Shown: positions 1-6,442 of the stretch, piece by piece
Layout: every line of letters starts with the position of its first letter
Numbering within the stretch: position 1 is the stretch's first letter
Origin: CAZOGW01 sp964579415
GTDB taxonomy: Bacteria; Actinomycetota; Acidimicrobiia; Spongiisociales; UBA5794
Length of the DNA stretch: 8,444 nucleotides
Direction of reading: 5' to 3'
Assembly (NCBI GenBank): GCA_964579415.1
Contig: CAZOGW010000128.1
Span: 1-8,444, forward strand
The notes under the pieces: generated by a model
The model's input: the letters and a program-made list of their open reading frames with translations, nothing else
Told to the model about the DNA's origin: nothing
Database searches by the model: none
Made by a program: the position numbers and the translations under genes

Positions 1-3
1 GGC

Positions 4-106
4 CACTCCCCCCGCAAAGCCGGGGGGAGATGAAGAAGTGACCCGCCCGGAGGCCTTTGCGGAGGGCGGGTCACTCCCCCCGAAAAGCAGGGGGAGACGA
101 AAGATG
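4..106 (+). repeat. Tandem hairpin / ribosome-binding-site repeat at the left edge
   Basis: Two imperfect direct copies, 4-40 and 72-106, each read hairpin, purine-rich Shine-Dalgarno, start codon (GTG at 38, ATG at 104). In copy 1 CTCCCCCCG (6-14) pairs with CGGGGGGAG (21-29) across a 6-base loop. In copy 2 CTCCCCC (74-80) pairs with GGGGGAG (90-96) across a 9-base loop. Between them GTGACCCGCCC (38-48) is a perfect 11-base inverted repeat with GGGCGGGTCAC (64-74). The 3' arm of each outer hairpin is itself the Shine-Dalgarno, so folding could hide the ribosome site. It may instead be a REP-like intergenic repeat that happens to lie before the gene. The left side is cut by the window, so the full extent is unknown. 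Confidence 0.7.
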
Positions 107-2446
107 GCCTCATCCGGTCTCCCGGATGAGCACAGACCCAGGTATCCTCCCCCCGTGTCGACGAGCACGCTTACTCGCCCGGAGAGCGCTCCGCCGCCGA
201 CCACCCGCCCGGTAGATCGTGATCGTACGGGGAGGATCCTCGCCCTGATCTGCGTGGGGCTCCCGACCCTGGTCATCCTGCTGGTGATGTCGGGTGCGGT
301 GGCGTCGGTGCGCGCCATCGCCGAGTTCCCCTTCGTCGACATCAACTGGGAGACCCCGGCGCTGCTGGTGGCCAGCACCCCGACCGGCGGCGACATGGGC
401 GCCCACGTCTACCTGCCCCAGTTCCTCAAGGAGACACTGCTCCCCGCAGGCAAGATCATCGGCTGGAGCCAGGACTGGTACGCCGGGTTCCCCGCCCTCT
501 ACTTCTACTTCCCCATCCCCGCCCTGTTCACCGTGCTGCTCGACGTGGTCATCCCCTACGGGGTGGCCTTCAAGCTCACCACCATCCTCGGGCTGCTCCT
601 GCTGCCCTCGGCCGTCTACTACTTCACCCGCTCCATGGGGTTCGACCGGGTCGTCTCCGGCCTCACCGCCGCCACCGCCTCGGGCTACGTGTTCATGGAG
701 AGCTTCTCCATCTTCGGCGCCAACGTGAAGTCGACCATGGCCGGCGAGTACTCGTTCGGCTGGTCGTTCGCCCTCTCGCTGTTCTACCTGGGCCTGCTGA
801 TGCGCCAGGTCGACCGGGGCAAGGGGTTCAGCCCGTGGGCCGGGGTGCTGCTGGCGCTGACGGCGCTGACCCACGTGGTCACCACCATGGTGGCGGTGGT
901 GGTATCGCTGCCTCTGCTGGCGCGGCGCAACGGCCCCCGCGTCGTCATCAGTTCCTGGGTGGTCGGGTTCGCCCTGGCGGCGTTCTGGGCGTTGCCGATG
1001 GCGGTGCGGGTGTTCCAGGGTATGACGTCGGACATGCACTGGTCCCCGGTGCGCGGCCTCCTCGGCGACGGCTTCGCCTCTCAGGTTTCCACACCGCTGC
1101 CCAACGAGCTGATCCCGTTCGCGGTGCTGGCCGTCATCGGGCTGCTGTGGACCACTCTGCGCGGCGACCGGGTGCTGGTCCTGGTCACCATGACGGTGGT
1201 TCCCTTCGTCGCCTACTGGGTGCTCCAGCTCGACGGCATCGACTTCACCAAGGTTTACAACGCCCGCTTCCTGCCCTACTGGTACCTGGGCGTGTATATC
1301 TTCGCCGGCCTCACCATCGGCCTCACGGTGCGGGCGGTGGCCCGTTACTTCCCCGAACGGGGCCGCAACCTGGTGTACGGAACCGCCATCGCCGCCATCT
1401 TCGTAACCAACGTCACACTGGCAGGCATCCACGACGTCCCCGGCTGGGTGCGCTGGAACTTCGCCGGGTTCGAGATGAAAGAGGCGTGGCCCGAGTACGA
1501 GGCGATCATGGAAACGGCCGACTCGCTGCCAGCGGGCCGGATCATGTGGGAGGCCAACAGCCCCGAGATGGGCAAGTACGGCACGCCGCTGGCGTTCATG
1601 CTCTACCCGTACTGGACCTTCGGCAGCCACCCCTCGATGGAGGGCCTGTTCTTCGAGTCGTCGCTGACGACCCCGTTCCACTTCCTCAACGCCGCCGAGC
1701 TGAGCGCCCGGCCCTCCAACCCGGTCCGGGGCCTCAACTACCACAACCAGGACTTCGACCGCGGCATCACCCACCTCAAGCTGTACGGCGTCGACTACTA
1801 CGCCGCCTGGACCAGCCCCGACACCGGCGAGGAAGTGGCGGACGAGGAGGCGCCGCAGACCACCGTCGAGATGGCCCGCGAGTACGGGCTGGAGGAGCTG
1901 GCGGTGTCGGGCCCGGTCACGTTCTTCGAGGTACCCCACACCGAACTGGTGGAGGTGGCCGGATTCGAGCCCACGGTTTGGGACGGTGACGAGCCCTTCC
2001 TCGACGCCACCCTCTCCTGGTACGACCTGTACGAAACCACCAACCACCCGATGGTGGAGCGGGGCCCGGAGGAATGGCCCCGCATCGACGACATCGACGG
2101 GCCCTTCAACATCGGCGAGCCGCTCCCCGGCGGCGCCGTCTCCGACATCGTGGTGGACCACGAGCGGATCTCGTTCCACACCACCGCGGTGGGTCAGCCC
2201 CACATCGTCAAGGTCTCCTACTTCCCCGCCTGGGCCGCTTCGGGCGCCGACGGGCCCTACCGGGCCGCGCCCTCGATCATGATCGTGGTGCCTACCCAGG
2301 AGGACGTCGTCATCGAGTTCCGCAACGGCGTGCCCGAGAACGTGGGCAGCATCCTCACCGTCGTCTCCATCATCGGCCTCGGTGCCTGGATCGTGATACG
2401 GCGGCGGCGCCGCCGGGCGGAGCCACCGCAGGTGCCGGCGCAATGA
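104..2446 (+). CDS. GT-C-like polytopic membrane protein (PTPS-related / YfhO-like), probable glycosyltransferase
   Basis: Predicted 780-residue integral membrane protein. A proline-rich cytoplasmic tail (about 1-43) precedes TM1 (44-71). The first outer loop holds GGDMGAH with Asp97, followed by an aromatic stretch with YAGFPALYFYFP; this order resembles the catalytic-acid loop of GT-C glycosyltransferases and the '6-pyruvoyl-tetrahydropterin synthase-related' membrane family. About nine more hydrophobic segments run to about residue 443. A large, probably extracytoplasmic domain (about 445-735) follows, then a last TM (about 747-765) and an Arg-rich cytoplasmic end. By family analogy it would move a sugar from a polyprenyl-phosphate donor to an outer acceptor; donor and acceptor are unknown. 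I chose ATG 104 because GGGGAG lies 7 bases upstream. GTG 38 is in frame, and the frame stays open to the window edge, so a longer N-terminus is possible. The stop overlaps the next start (ATGA), implying translational coupling. Confidence 0.8.
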   Translation: MASSGLPDEHRPRYPPPVSTSTLTRPESAPPPTTRPVDRDRTGRILALICVGLPTLVILLVMSGAVASVRAIAEFPFVDINWETPALLVASTPTGGDMGAHVYLPQFLKETLLPAGKIIGWSQDWYAGFPALYFYFPIPALFTVLLDVVIPYGVAFKLTTILGLLLLPSAVYYFTRSMGFDRVVSGLTAATASGYVFMESFSIFGANVKSTMAGEYSFGWSFALSLFYLGLLMRQVDRGKGFSPWAGVLLALTALTHVVTTMVAVVVSLPLLARRNGPRVVISSWVVGFALAAFWALPMAVRVFQGMTSDMHWSPVRGLLGDGFASQVSTPLPNELIPFAVLAVIGLLWTTLRGDRVLVLVTMTVVPFVAYWVLQLDGIDFTKVYNARFLPYWYLGVYIFAGLTIGLTVRAVARYFPERGRNLVYGTAIAAIFVTNVTLAGIHDVPGWVRWNFAGFEMKEAWPEYEAIMETADSLPAGRIMWEANSPEMGKYGTPLAFMLYPYWTFGSHPSMEGLFFESSLTTPFHFLNAAELSARPSNPVRGLNYHNQDFDRGITHLKLYGVDYYAAWTSPDTGEEVADEEAPQTTVEMAREYGLEELAVSGPVTFFEVPHTELVEVAGFEPTVWDGDEPFLDATLSWYDLYETTNHPMVERGPEEWPRIDDIDGPFNIGEPLPGGAVSDIVVDHERISFHTTAVGQPHIVKVSYFPAWAASGADGPYRAAPSIMIVVPTQEDVVIEFRNGVPENVGSILTVVSIIGLGAWIVIRRRRRRAEPPQVPAQ

Positions 2447-2967
2447 GGAGCTACCTGCGCTCGTTCACCACCCGCCAGTCCGGCGTCCAGATCGCCAGGC
2501 TCGGCATCATCGGGGTGATCAACACCATCGTCGACTACCTGTTGTTCAACATCGCCCGCCTCGTGCTCGACATGCCCCGCACTGCGTCGATCACGGTCGC
2601 CTTCGGCATCGCCACCCTGCTGTCGTACGTGCTCAACCGTCGTTGGACGTTCGGGCTCACCTCCAACATGAGTGGGGTCCGCGAGACGTCGATCTTCTTC
2701 CTGGTCAACATCGTCGCCTGGGCTGTCACCGTGGCTGTCGTCAACCTGGCCGACGTCTGGTTCGGGCCGCTCACCGTGCTCGGCGAGAACGTCGCCAAAC
2801 TGGCTGCGGCCATCCTCATCCTGATCCCCAAGTTCGCCAGCTACCGCGACGTCGTGTTCCGCCGTGCGCTCCGCTCCGCCGCAGCCGAGTCGGCGCCGGC
2901 GGGGCCCTCCTCAGAGATTCTTGCGGATGGCCCACATGCCGGAGAGGGTTCGCGGCACTCGGCGTAG
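2443..2967 (+). CDS. GtrA-family membrane protein (probable polyprenyl-phosphate-sugar flippase)
   Basis: Predicted 174 residues with four membrane segments (about 17-40, 48-66, 83-103, 113-131), the usual GtrA plan. Family signatures are YVLNRRWTF (62-70) and FASYRDVVF (131-139) at the end of the last helix. GtrA proteins are thought to flip polyprenyl-phosphate-linked sugar across the cytoplasmic membrane for glycosylation of wall polymers or O-antigen. The start lies inside the stop of the GT-C gene (ATGA), with no strong Shine-Dalgarno of its own, so translation is probably coupled and the two proteins likely work on the same lipid-linked sugar. The tail after about residue 145 is Ala/Ser/Glu-rich and not typical of the family; its last 57 bases are antisense to the end of the convergent glycosyltransferase gene. 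Family assignment is firm, the exact substrate unknown. Confidence 0.88.
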   Translation: MRSYLRSFTTRQSGVQIARLGIIGVINTIVDYLLFNIARLVLDMPRTASITVAFGIATLLSYVLNRRWTFGLTSNMSGVRETSIFFLVNIVAWAVTVAVVNLADVWFGPLTVLGENVAKLAAAILILIPKFASYRDVVFRRALRSAAAESAPAGPSSEILADGPHAGEGSRHSA

Positions 2968-3603
2968 CAGGCTCGACTTGCTGGCCCGTTCCTCCTCCAC
3001 CACCACCGGCACCTCGGCGATGCGGTAACCGGCCCGCTCCGCCCTGACCACCAACTCGGTGTCGAACAGGTCCTTGGTGGAGCGCACCTGGGGGGCGATG
3101 TCGTCGATCACCTTACGGCGGATCGCCTTCATCCCATGGGTGTCGGAGACCTTCGAACCGAGCAGGGTGCGTAGCATGAGGTTGAAGCCCCAGGTGGCGG
3201 TGCGCCGGAACCAGGTGCGGCGGTCGTCCGACCCGGGCGCCCGCTTCGAGGCCAGCACCACATCGGCTTCCTGGTGCGAGAGCGCCGTCGCCAGGAACTC
3301 CCCGGAGAAGTAGTCGATGTCGAAGTTGACCACCCAGTCGCCCTCGGTGGCGAGGAACCCGGCCCGCATCGCCGCCCCGTAGTCGGGTTCGGGAAGTTCC
3401 AGCACCGACAGCCGGGGACGGTCGGCGGCGAGCCGCCTACCCGCGTCTGCGGTGCCGTCGGTGGAGCCGTTCTCGGCGAGGAGCACGGTGACGTCGGCGT
3501 CGACCGTGTCGAGTTCAGCGAAGAGCCGCTCGACCGCCCCGGGCAGGTAGGCGGCCTCGTTGTGGACCGGGATGACAACCGAAACGGTGGTGCGGGGGGG
3601 CAT
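2911..3603 (-). CDS. Family 2 glycosyltransferase, DPM1/GtrB-like (polyprenyl-phosphate sugar synthase type)
   Basis: Predicted 230-residue soluble GT-A protein with no membrane helix. The N-terminal VSVVIPVHNEAAYLPG (7-22) is the classic GT2 nucleotide-binding start. AENGSTDGT (43-51) stands where many relatives have DDGSTDGT, so the first acidic pair is changed. FDID (94-97) is the DxD-type metal site, SDTHGMKAIRR (153-163) the acceptor-side motif, and VPVVVEEERASKSS (198-211) the typical C-terminal patch. Length and layout fit dolichol/polyprenyl-phosphate mannose or glucose synthases, which load a sugar from a nucleotide sugar onto a lipid carrier at the inner membrane face. A GtrA protein and a GT-C-like enzyme next door fit that role. 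It converges with gtrA and overlaps it by 57 bases. There is no clear Shine-Dalgarno, and a TACAAT box lies just upstream, so the transcript may be nearly leaderless. Sugar and lipid specificity cannot be read. Confidence 0.87.
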   Translation of the reverse strand: MPPRTTVSVVIPVHNEAAYLPGAVERLFAELDTVDADVTVLLAENGSTDGTADAGRRLAADRPRLSVLELPEPDYGAAMRAGFLATEGDWVVNFDIDYFSGEFLATALSHQEADVVLASKRAPGSDDRRTWFRRTATWGFNLMLRTLLGSKVSDTHGMKAIRRKVIDDIAPQVRSTKDLFDTELVVRAERAGYRIAEVPVVVEEERASKSSLLRRVPRTLSGMWAIRKNL

Positions 3604-3612
3604 GGCGGCGGA

Positions 3613-3618
3613 ATTGTA
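3613..3618 (-). promoter_or_regulatory. Candidate -10 box (TACAAT) for the family 2 glycosyltransferase
   Basis: On the minus strand TACAAT (five of six TATAAT positions) ends nine bases before the ATG at 3603. A start site about seven bases downstream would give a leader of 0-3 bases, matching the absence of a Shine-Dalgarno. No convincing -35 is seen. Inference only. Confidence 0.4.
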
Positions 3619-3683
3619 GGGGCGCCGGGCCGCCTAGCCCCGAGGCGGGATGCCTGTGCTGCGGCACCGGTCCCGGGCGCCGG

Positions 3684-3720
3684 TAGACTCGGCCCGCCAT
3701 TCGACAGCTCCGCAGGAGGA
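3684..3720 (+). promoter_or_regulatory. Candidate -10 box (TAGACT) and Shine-Dalgarno for the Trm112-like/isomerase pair
   Basis: TAGACT at 3684-3689 is a possible -10 in the 122-base divergent gap. AGGAGGA at 3714-3720 is a strong Shine-Dalgarno five bases before GTG 3726 and decides that start. No good -35 is visible; the ribosome site is much surer than the promoter. Confidence 0.45.
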
Positions 3721-3725
3721 GACGT

Positions 3726-3917
3726 GTGACGGAAAGCGGAGTACCCCGGCTGCTCCTCGACATCATGCAGTGCCCCGCCTGCGGCGGCGGTCTCGTCGAG
3801 TCGTCCCAGCCGCCCTCCCTCACCTGCTCCGGTTGCGGCCTGCGCTACCCGGTGGAGGACGGCATCCCGGTGATGCTGGTCGAGGAGGCCACCACGCCCG
3901 GGGAGGGCGACGGGTGA
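3726..3917 (+). CDS. Trm112-like (YcaR/UPF0434-type) small zinc-binding protein
   Basis: Predicted 63 residues, the usual size. Two Cys pairs, CPAC (16-19) and CSGC (34-37), form the expected zinc knuckles, followed by the family signature YPVEDGIPVML (41-51). In eukaryotes and archaea Trm112 is the partner that stabilises and activates several SAM-dependent methyltransferases acting on tRNA, rRNA and release factors; the role of the small bacterial relatives is less clear. The GTG start has AGGAGGA five bases upstream. Its stop overlaps the isomerase start (GTGA), so the two are co-translated. In actinobacteria this small gene commonly sits beside sugar-phosphate isomerase/mutase genes, so context alone does not tell whether it serves a methyltransferase or the sugar enzymes. 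Confidence 0.85.
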   Translation: MTESGVPRLLLDIMQCPACGGGLVESSQPPSLTCSGCGLRYPVEDGIPVMLVEEATTPGEGDG

Positions 3918-4921
3918 CCCAGCCGATGATGGACCTGGTGCTGGCCGCGCCGGACCAGCTCCGCTGGGGTCTGGATGTCGCGGTACCCGACGTGGCGCCG
4001 TCCCGCGACATCCTCATCCTCGGGATGGGCGGCTCGGCGATGGCGGGGCGGGTCGCCGCCCTGGCCGTCTCCGAGGGCGGCGCCCGCGTCACCATCCACC
4101 AGGGCTACGGGCTGCCCGCCTGGGCGACCCAGGCGCGACCCCTCGTCCTCGCCGTCAGCTATTCAGGCAACACCGAGGAGACTCTGTCCGGCCTCGCCGA
4201 GGCCGGCGACCTCGGCCTCGAGGTCGCCGCTGTCGCCTCGGGCGGCCGCATCGGCGACAACGCCGCCGCCCACGGGCATCCTTTCCTCACCGTCCCCGGC
4301 GGCATACAACCCCGCGCCGCCCTCGGCTACCAGGTGGGAGCGGTGCTGCGGTTGCTGGAGGGCGCCGGCGCCGTCAGCGGTGTAGACGGCATCCTCTCCG
4401 AGGCCGCCGCCGTCGTCGAGGAATCCCTCGGTGGGGGAGAGGGGGCCGGGTATCTGCTCGGTGTCGACCTGGCCGCCGCCCTGGGCGACCGTATCCCCAT
4501 CGTCATCGGGGGCGCCGGCCCCGCCGGGCTGGCCGCGGTGCGCTGGGTGCGCCAGATCAACGAGAACGCCAAGCGGGTCGCCTCATCGGAGGAGGTGCCC
4601 GAGATGAACCACAACGCCCTGGAGGCGTGGGCCACCCCCGGTAGCGAGCCGGGCCGCCTCGGCGTCGTCGCCCTACGCGACCCCGCCGGCAACGCCCGCA
4701 ACGAGGAGCGCATCACCCTTACCCTGCGCACCCTGGGCGAACGCGTCCCCCTCGCCGGCGAGGTGCTGGCTTCCGGAACCGGCGTCTTGGCCCGTACCAT
4801 GTCCCTCATCGCGGTAGGAGATGTGACCTCCGTGGCCCTGGCCGATGCAGCCGGTGTCGACGCCACGCCGGTAGAGGTCCTCGAAGGATTCAAACGGTCC
4901 CTGCCAGCGATGGGTACTTAG
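3914..4921 (+). CDS. SIS-domain bifunctional phosphoglucose/phosphomannose isomerase
   Basis: Predicted 335 residues with two SIS domains, the size of PGI/PMI enzymes. They interconvert fructose-6-phosphate with glucose-6-phosphate and mannose-6-phosphate in the cytosol, feeding glycolysis and GDP-mannose. Motifs: GMGGSAMAGR (37-46) and SYSGNTEET (82-90) for phosphate binding; PRAALGYQ (133-140), with Arg134 at the place of the active-site Arg; NENAK (216-220); EEVPEMNHN (226-234), giving the candidate catalytic Glu and His233; and EGFKRSLP near the end, with Lys327 as the C-terminal active-site Lys. GTG 3914 is chosen because GGGAGG lies 7 bases upstream and it overlaps the Trm112-like stop. 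An ATG at 3926 is a weaker choice. The mannose link fits the envelope-sugar genes to the left. The TAG stop is formed by the first bases of a heptamer repeat array. Confidence 0.88.
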   Translation: MTQPMMDLVLAAPDQLRWGLDVAVPDVAPSRDILILGMGGSAMAGRVAALAVSEGGARVTIHQGYGLPAWATQARPLVLAVSYSGNTEETLSGLAEAGDLGLEVAAVASGGRIGDNAAAHGHPFLTVPGGIQPRAALGYQVGAVLRLLEGAGAVSGVDGILSEAAAVVEESLGGGEGAGYLLGVDLAAALGDRIPIVIGGAGPAGLAAVRWVRQINENAKRVASSEEVPEMNHNALEAWATPGSEPGRLGVVALRDPAGNARNEERITLTLRTLGERVPLAGEVLASGTGVLARTMSLIAVGDVTSVALADAAGVDATPVEVLEGFKRSLPAMGT

Positions 4922-4977
4922 TACTTGGTACTTGGTACTTGGTATCCGCGACGACCAAGTACCAATTACCAAGTACC
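4912..4977. repeat. Heptamer repeat array 1 with fold-back hairpin
   Basis: Tandem 7-base units TACTTGG (reverse complement of CCAAGTA) run from about 4912 to 4944, then an inverted set at 4954-4977 contains CCAAGTA, CCAATTA, CCAAGTA. Arms 4920-4943 and 4954-4977 pair at 22 of 24 positions around a 10-base loop, ATCCGCGACG. The array begins inside the last codons of the isomerase and supplies its TAG stop. The remaining gap, 4978-5026, is unique sequence with the ahcY ribosome site. There is no T-run after the stem, so it is not a textbook intrinsic terminator. Confidence 0.9.
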
Positions 4978-5012
4978 TCCCCGAGCCAAGAGAACCTGCA
5001 AGAAACCCGAAT

Positions 5013-5018
5013 AAGGAG
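5013..5018 (+). promoter_or_regulatory. Shine-Dalgarno AAGGAG of ahcY
   Basis: AAGGAG lies eight bases before GTG 5027 and fixes that GTG as the start. I see no SAH-riboswitch-like structure in the short stretch between the repeat array and this site. Confidence 0.75.
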
Positions 5019-5026
5019 CTCACCCC

Positions 5027-6274
5027 GTGCAATTCGACATCGCCGATATCGGCCTCAAGGACAAGGGCGACCGCCGCATCGAGTGGGCGGCGCGCCGCAT
5101 GCCGGTCCTGGCCGCCATCACGGAGCGCTTCGAGAAGGAGCAGCCCTTCGCCGGGATTCGCGTCGGGGCGTGCATGCACGTGACCTCCGAGACCGCCAAC
5201 CTCATGTTGACGCTGGTGGCCGGCGGCGCCGAGGTGGCGCTGTGCGCCTCCAACCCGCTGTCGACACAGGACGACGTCGCCGCCTCCCTGGTGGCGCGGG
5301 GCATCCCCGTGTACGCCGTTCGCGGTGAGGACTCGGCGACCTTCTACGAGCACATCAACGCCGTCCTCGACACCCGCCCCCACATCGTCTTCGACGACGG
5401 TGCCGACACCACCACGGTGCTGCACAAGGAACGGGCCGACCAGGAGGTCATCGGCGGTCTCGAGGAGACCACCACCGGTGTGATCCGCCTCCGTGCCATG
5501 GCCGCCGACGGGGTGCTGCGCTACCCGGTCATCGCCGTCAACGACTCCGACACCAAGCACCTCTTCGACAACCGCCACGGCACCGGCCAATCGTCGCTCG
5601 ACGGCATCCTGCGCGCCGCCAACATCCTCTACGCCGGGCTCACCGTCGTCGTCGCCGGTTACGGCGACTGCGGGTGGGGCATCGCCGAGCGGGCTTCCGG
5701 CCTCGGCGCGCACACCGTGGTTGTCGAGGTCGACCCGGTACGGGCGGTGTCGGCTGCCATGTCCGGCCACCGCGTCATGACCAGCCATGAGGCCGCCGAG
5801 GTGGGAGACGTGTTCATCACCGCCACCGGCAACATCCACGTCTTCCGCGAGGAGCACTTCGTCAAGATGAAGGACGGGGCCATCCTGGCCAACGCCGGCC
5901 ACTTCGACGTCGAGATCGACCTGGCCCGCCTCGAAGAGCTCGCCGAGTCGAGCCGTGAGCTGCGTAACAACCTGCGGGAGTACGTCCTGCCCGACGGGCG
6001 CCGCCTCCTGATTGTGGCCGAGGGCCGCCTGGTCAACCTGGGGGCCGCCGAGGGCCACCCCGCCGATGTCATGGACATGTCCTTCGCCGACCAGGCACTC
6101 GCCGCCGAGTGGCTGGTGACGACCCACGCCGACCTCGAGCCCAAGGTCTACGTGCTTCCCAAGGACCTGGACAACGAGGTCGCCCGCCTCAAGCTGGAAG
6201 CCATGGGCGGCGGCCTCGAGATCCTCACCGAAGAGCAGGTGAAGTACCTGTCAGGGTGGGAACACGGAACCTGA
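5027..6274 (+). CDS. ahcY: Adenosylhomocysteinase, archaeal/Thermotoga-type short form
   Basis: Predicted 415 residues. It hydrolyses S-adenosylhomocysteine to adenosine and homocysteine with bound NAD, clearing the product inhibitor of SAM methyltransferases. Motifs: HVTSETA (51-57), NPLSTQDD (76-83), FDDGAD (122-127), EETTTG (146-151), NDSDTKHLFDN (172-182) with Lys177 and Asp181 at the usual active-site places, HGTGQS (184-189), the NAD loop GYGDCGWG (211-218) ending at EVDP (234-237), NAGHFDVEID (289-298) and EGRLVNL (332-338). It lacks the internal insertion of the roughly 480-residue mycobacterial/plant forms and ends in WEHGT instead of the C-terminal KPDHYRY tail, as archaeal and Thermotoga enzymes do. 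Some archaeal relatives prefer S-inosylhomocysteine, so substrate choice is open. The GTG start follows AAGGAG by eight bases. Heptamer repeat arrays flank the gene on both sides; the second starts right after its TGA. Confidence 0.95.
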   Translation: MQFDIADIGLKDKGDRRIEWAARRMPVLAAITERFEKEQPFAGIRVGACMHVTSETANLMLTLVAGGAEVALCASNPLSTQDDVAASLVARGIPVYAVRGEDSATFYEHINAVLDTRPHIVFDDGADTTTVLHKERADQEVIGGLEETTTGVIRLRAMAADGVLRYPVIAVNDSDTKHLFDNRHGTGQSSLDGILRAANILYAGLTVVVAGYGDCGWGIAERASGLGAHTVVVEVDPVRAVSAAMSGHRVMTSHEAAEVGDVFITATGNIHVFREEHFVKMKDGAILANAGHFDVEIDLARLEELAESSRELRNNLREYVLPDGRRLLIVAEGRLVNLGAAEGHPADVMDMSFADQALAAEWLVTTHADLEPKVYVLPKDLDNEVARLKLEAMGGGLEILTEEQVKYLSGWEHGT

Positions 6275-6337
6275 TACGTACTAAGTACTACGTACTAAGT
6301 ACTAAGTACTACGTACTAAGTACTACGTACTACGCAG
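6275..6337. repeat. Heptamer repeat array 2a (TACGTAC / TAAGTAC)
   Basis: Eight exact 7-base units and a ninth partial one follow the ahcY TGA with no gap. With A = TACGTAC and B = TAAGTAC the order is A B A B B A B A, then TACGCAG. The two units differ only at the third base, so the array is two-lettered rather than randomly decayed. Every full unit ends in GTAC. A+T content is well above the surrounding DNA. Confidence 0.92.
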
Positions 6338-6352
6338 ATCTCGGCGTGGGGA

Positions 6353-6410
6353 GGTACTTGGTACTTGGTACTTGGTGTCTCCGCGTACCAAGTACCGAGT
6401 ACCAAGTACC
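6353..6410. repeat. Heptamer repeat array 2b: 25-bp fold-back hairpin
   Basis: Arms 6353-6377 (TACTTGG units) and 6386-6410 (TACCAAG/TACCGAG units) pair at 23 of 25 positions; the two exceptions would be G-U pairs in RNA. The loop is eight bases, TCTCCGCG. After the stem comes CCCCTGCTGCC, not a T-run. It lies in the 182-base gap between ahcY and comF. The 15 bases between arrays 2a and 2b (6338-6352) look unique. Confidence 0.92.
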
Positions 6411-6442
6411 CCCTGCTGCCAGAAAGCGTCGTACTCCTGCGA

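Noticed and set aside
2074..2442. N-terminal extension of the GtrA frame upstream of 2443
   Set aside because: The extension is Arg/His/Pro-rich shadow of the GT-C gene; the GtrA fold begins right after ATG 2443.
110..2443. 777-codon open frame on the minus strand opposite the GT-C gene
   Set aside because: It is rich in His, Gly, Arg and Asp with no recognisable domain, while the plus strand encodes a coherent membrane protein. Long antisense frames are expected at this GC content.
3650..3913. N-terminal extension of the isomerase frame through the Trm112-like gene
   Set aside because: It reads through a better gene in another frame. GTG 3914 has GGGAGG at good spacing and matches the family start.
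4922..5026. SAH riboswitch before ahcY
   Set aside because: The gap is mostly heptamer repeats, and the 49 unique bases left are too few; I see no pseudoknot-like pairing.
4673..6127. 484-codon minus-strand frame opposite the isomerase end and ahcY
   Set aside because: Low-complexity Gly/Val/His/Asp composition, it crosses the repeat array, and it opposes a clear AhcY.
6275..6410. CRISPR array
   Set aside because: Units are 7 bases and directly abutting, with no 30-40 base spacers and no cas genes nearby.
6353..6410. Classical intrinsic terminator
   Set aside because: The stem is strong, but it is AT-mixed and no T-run follows it; the same structure at 4920-4977 also lacks one.
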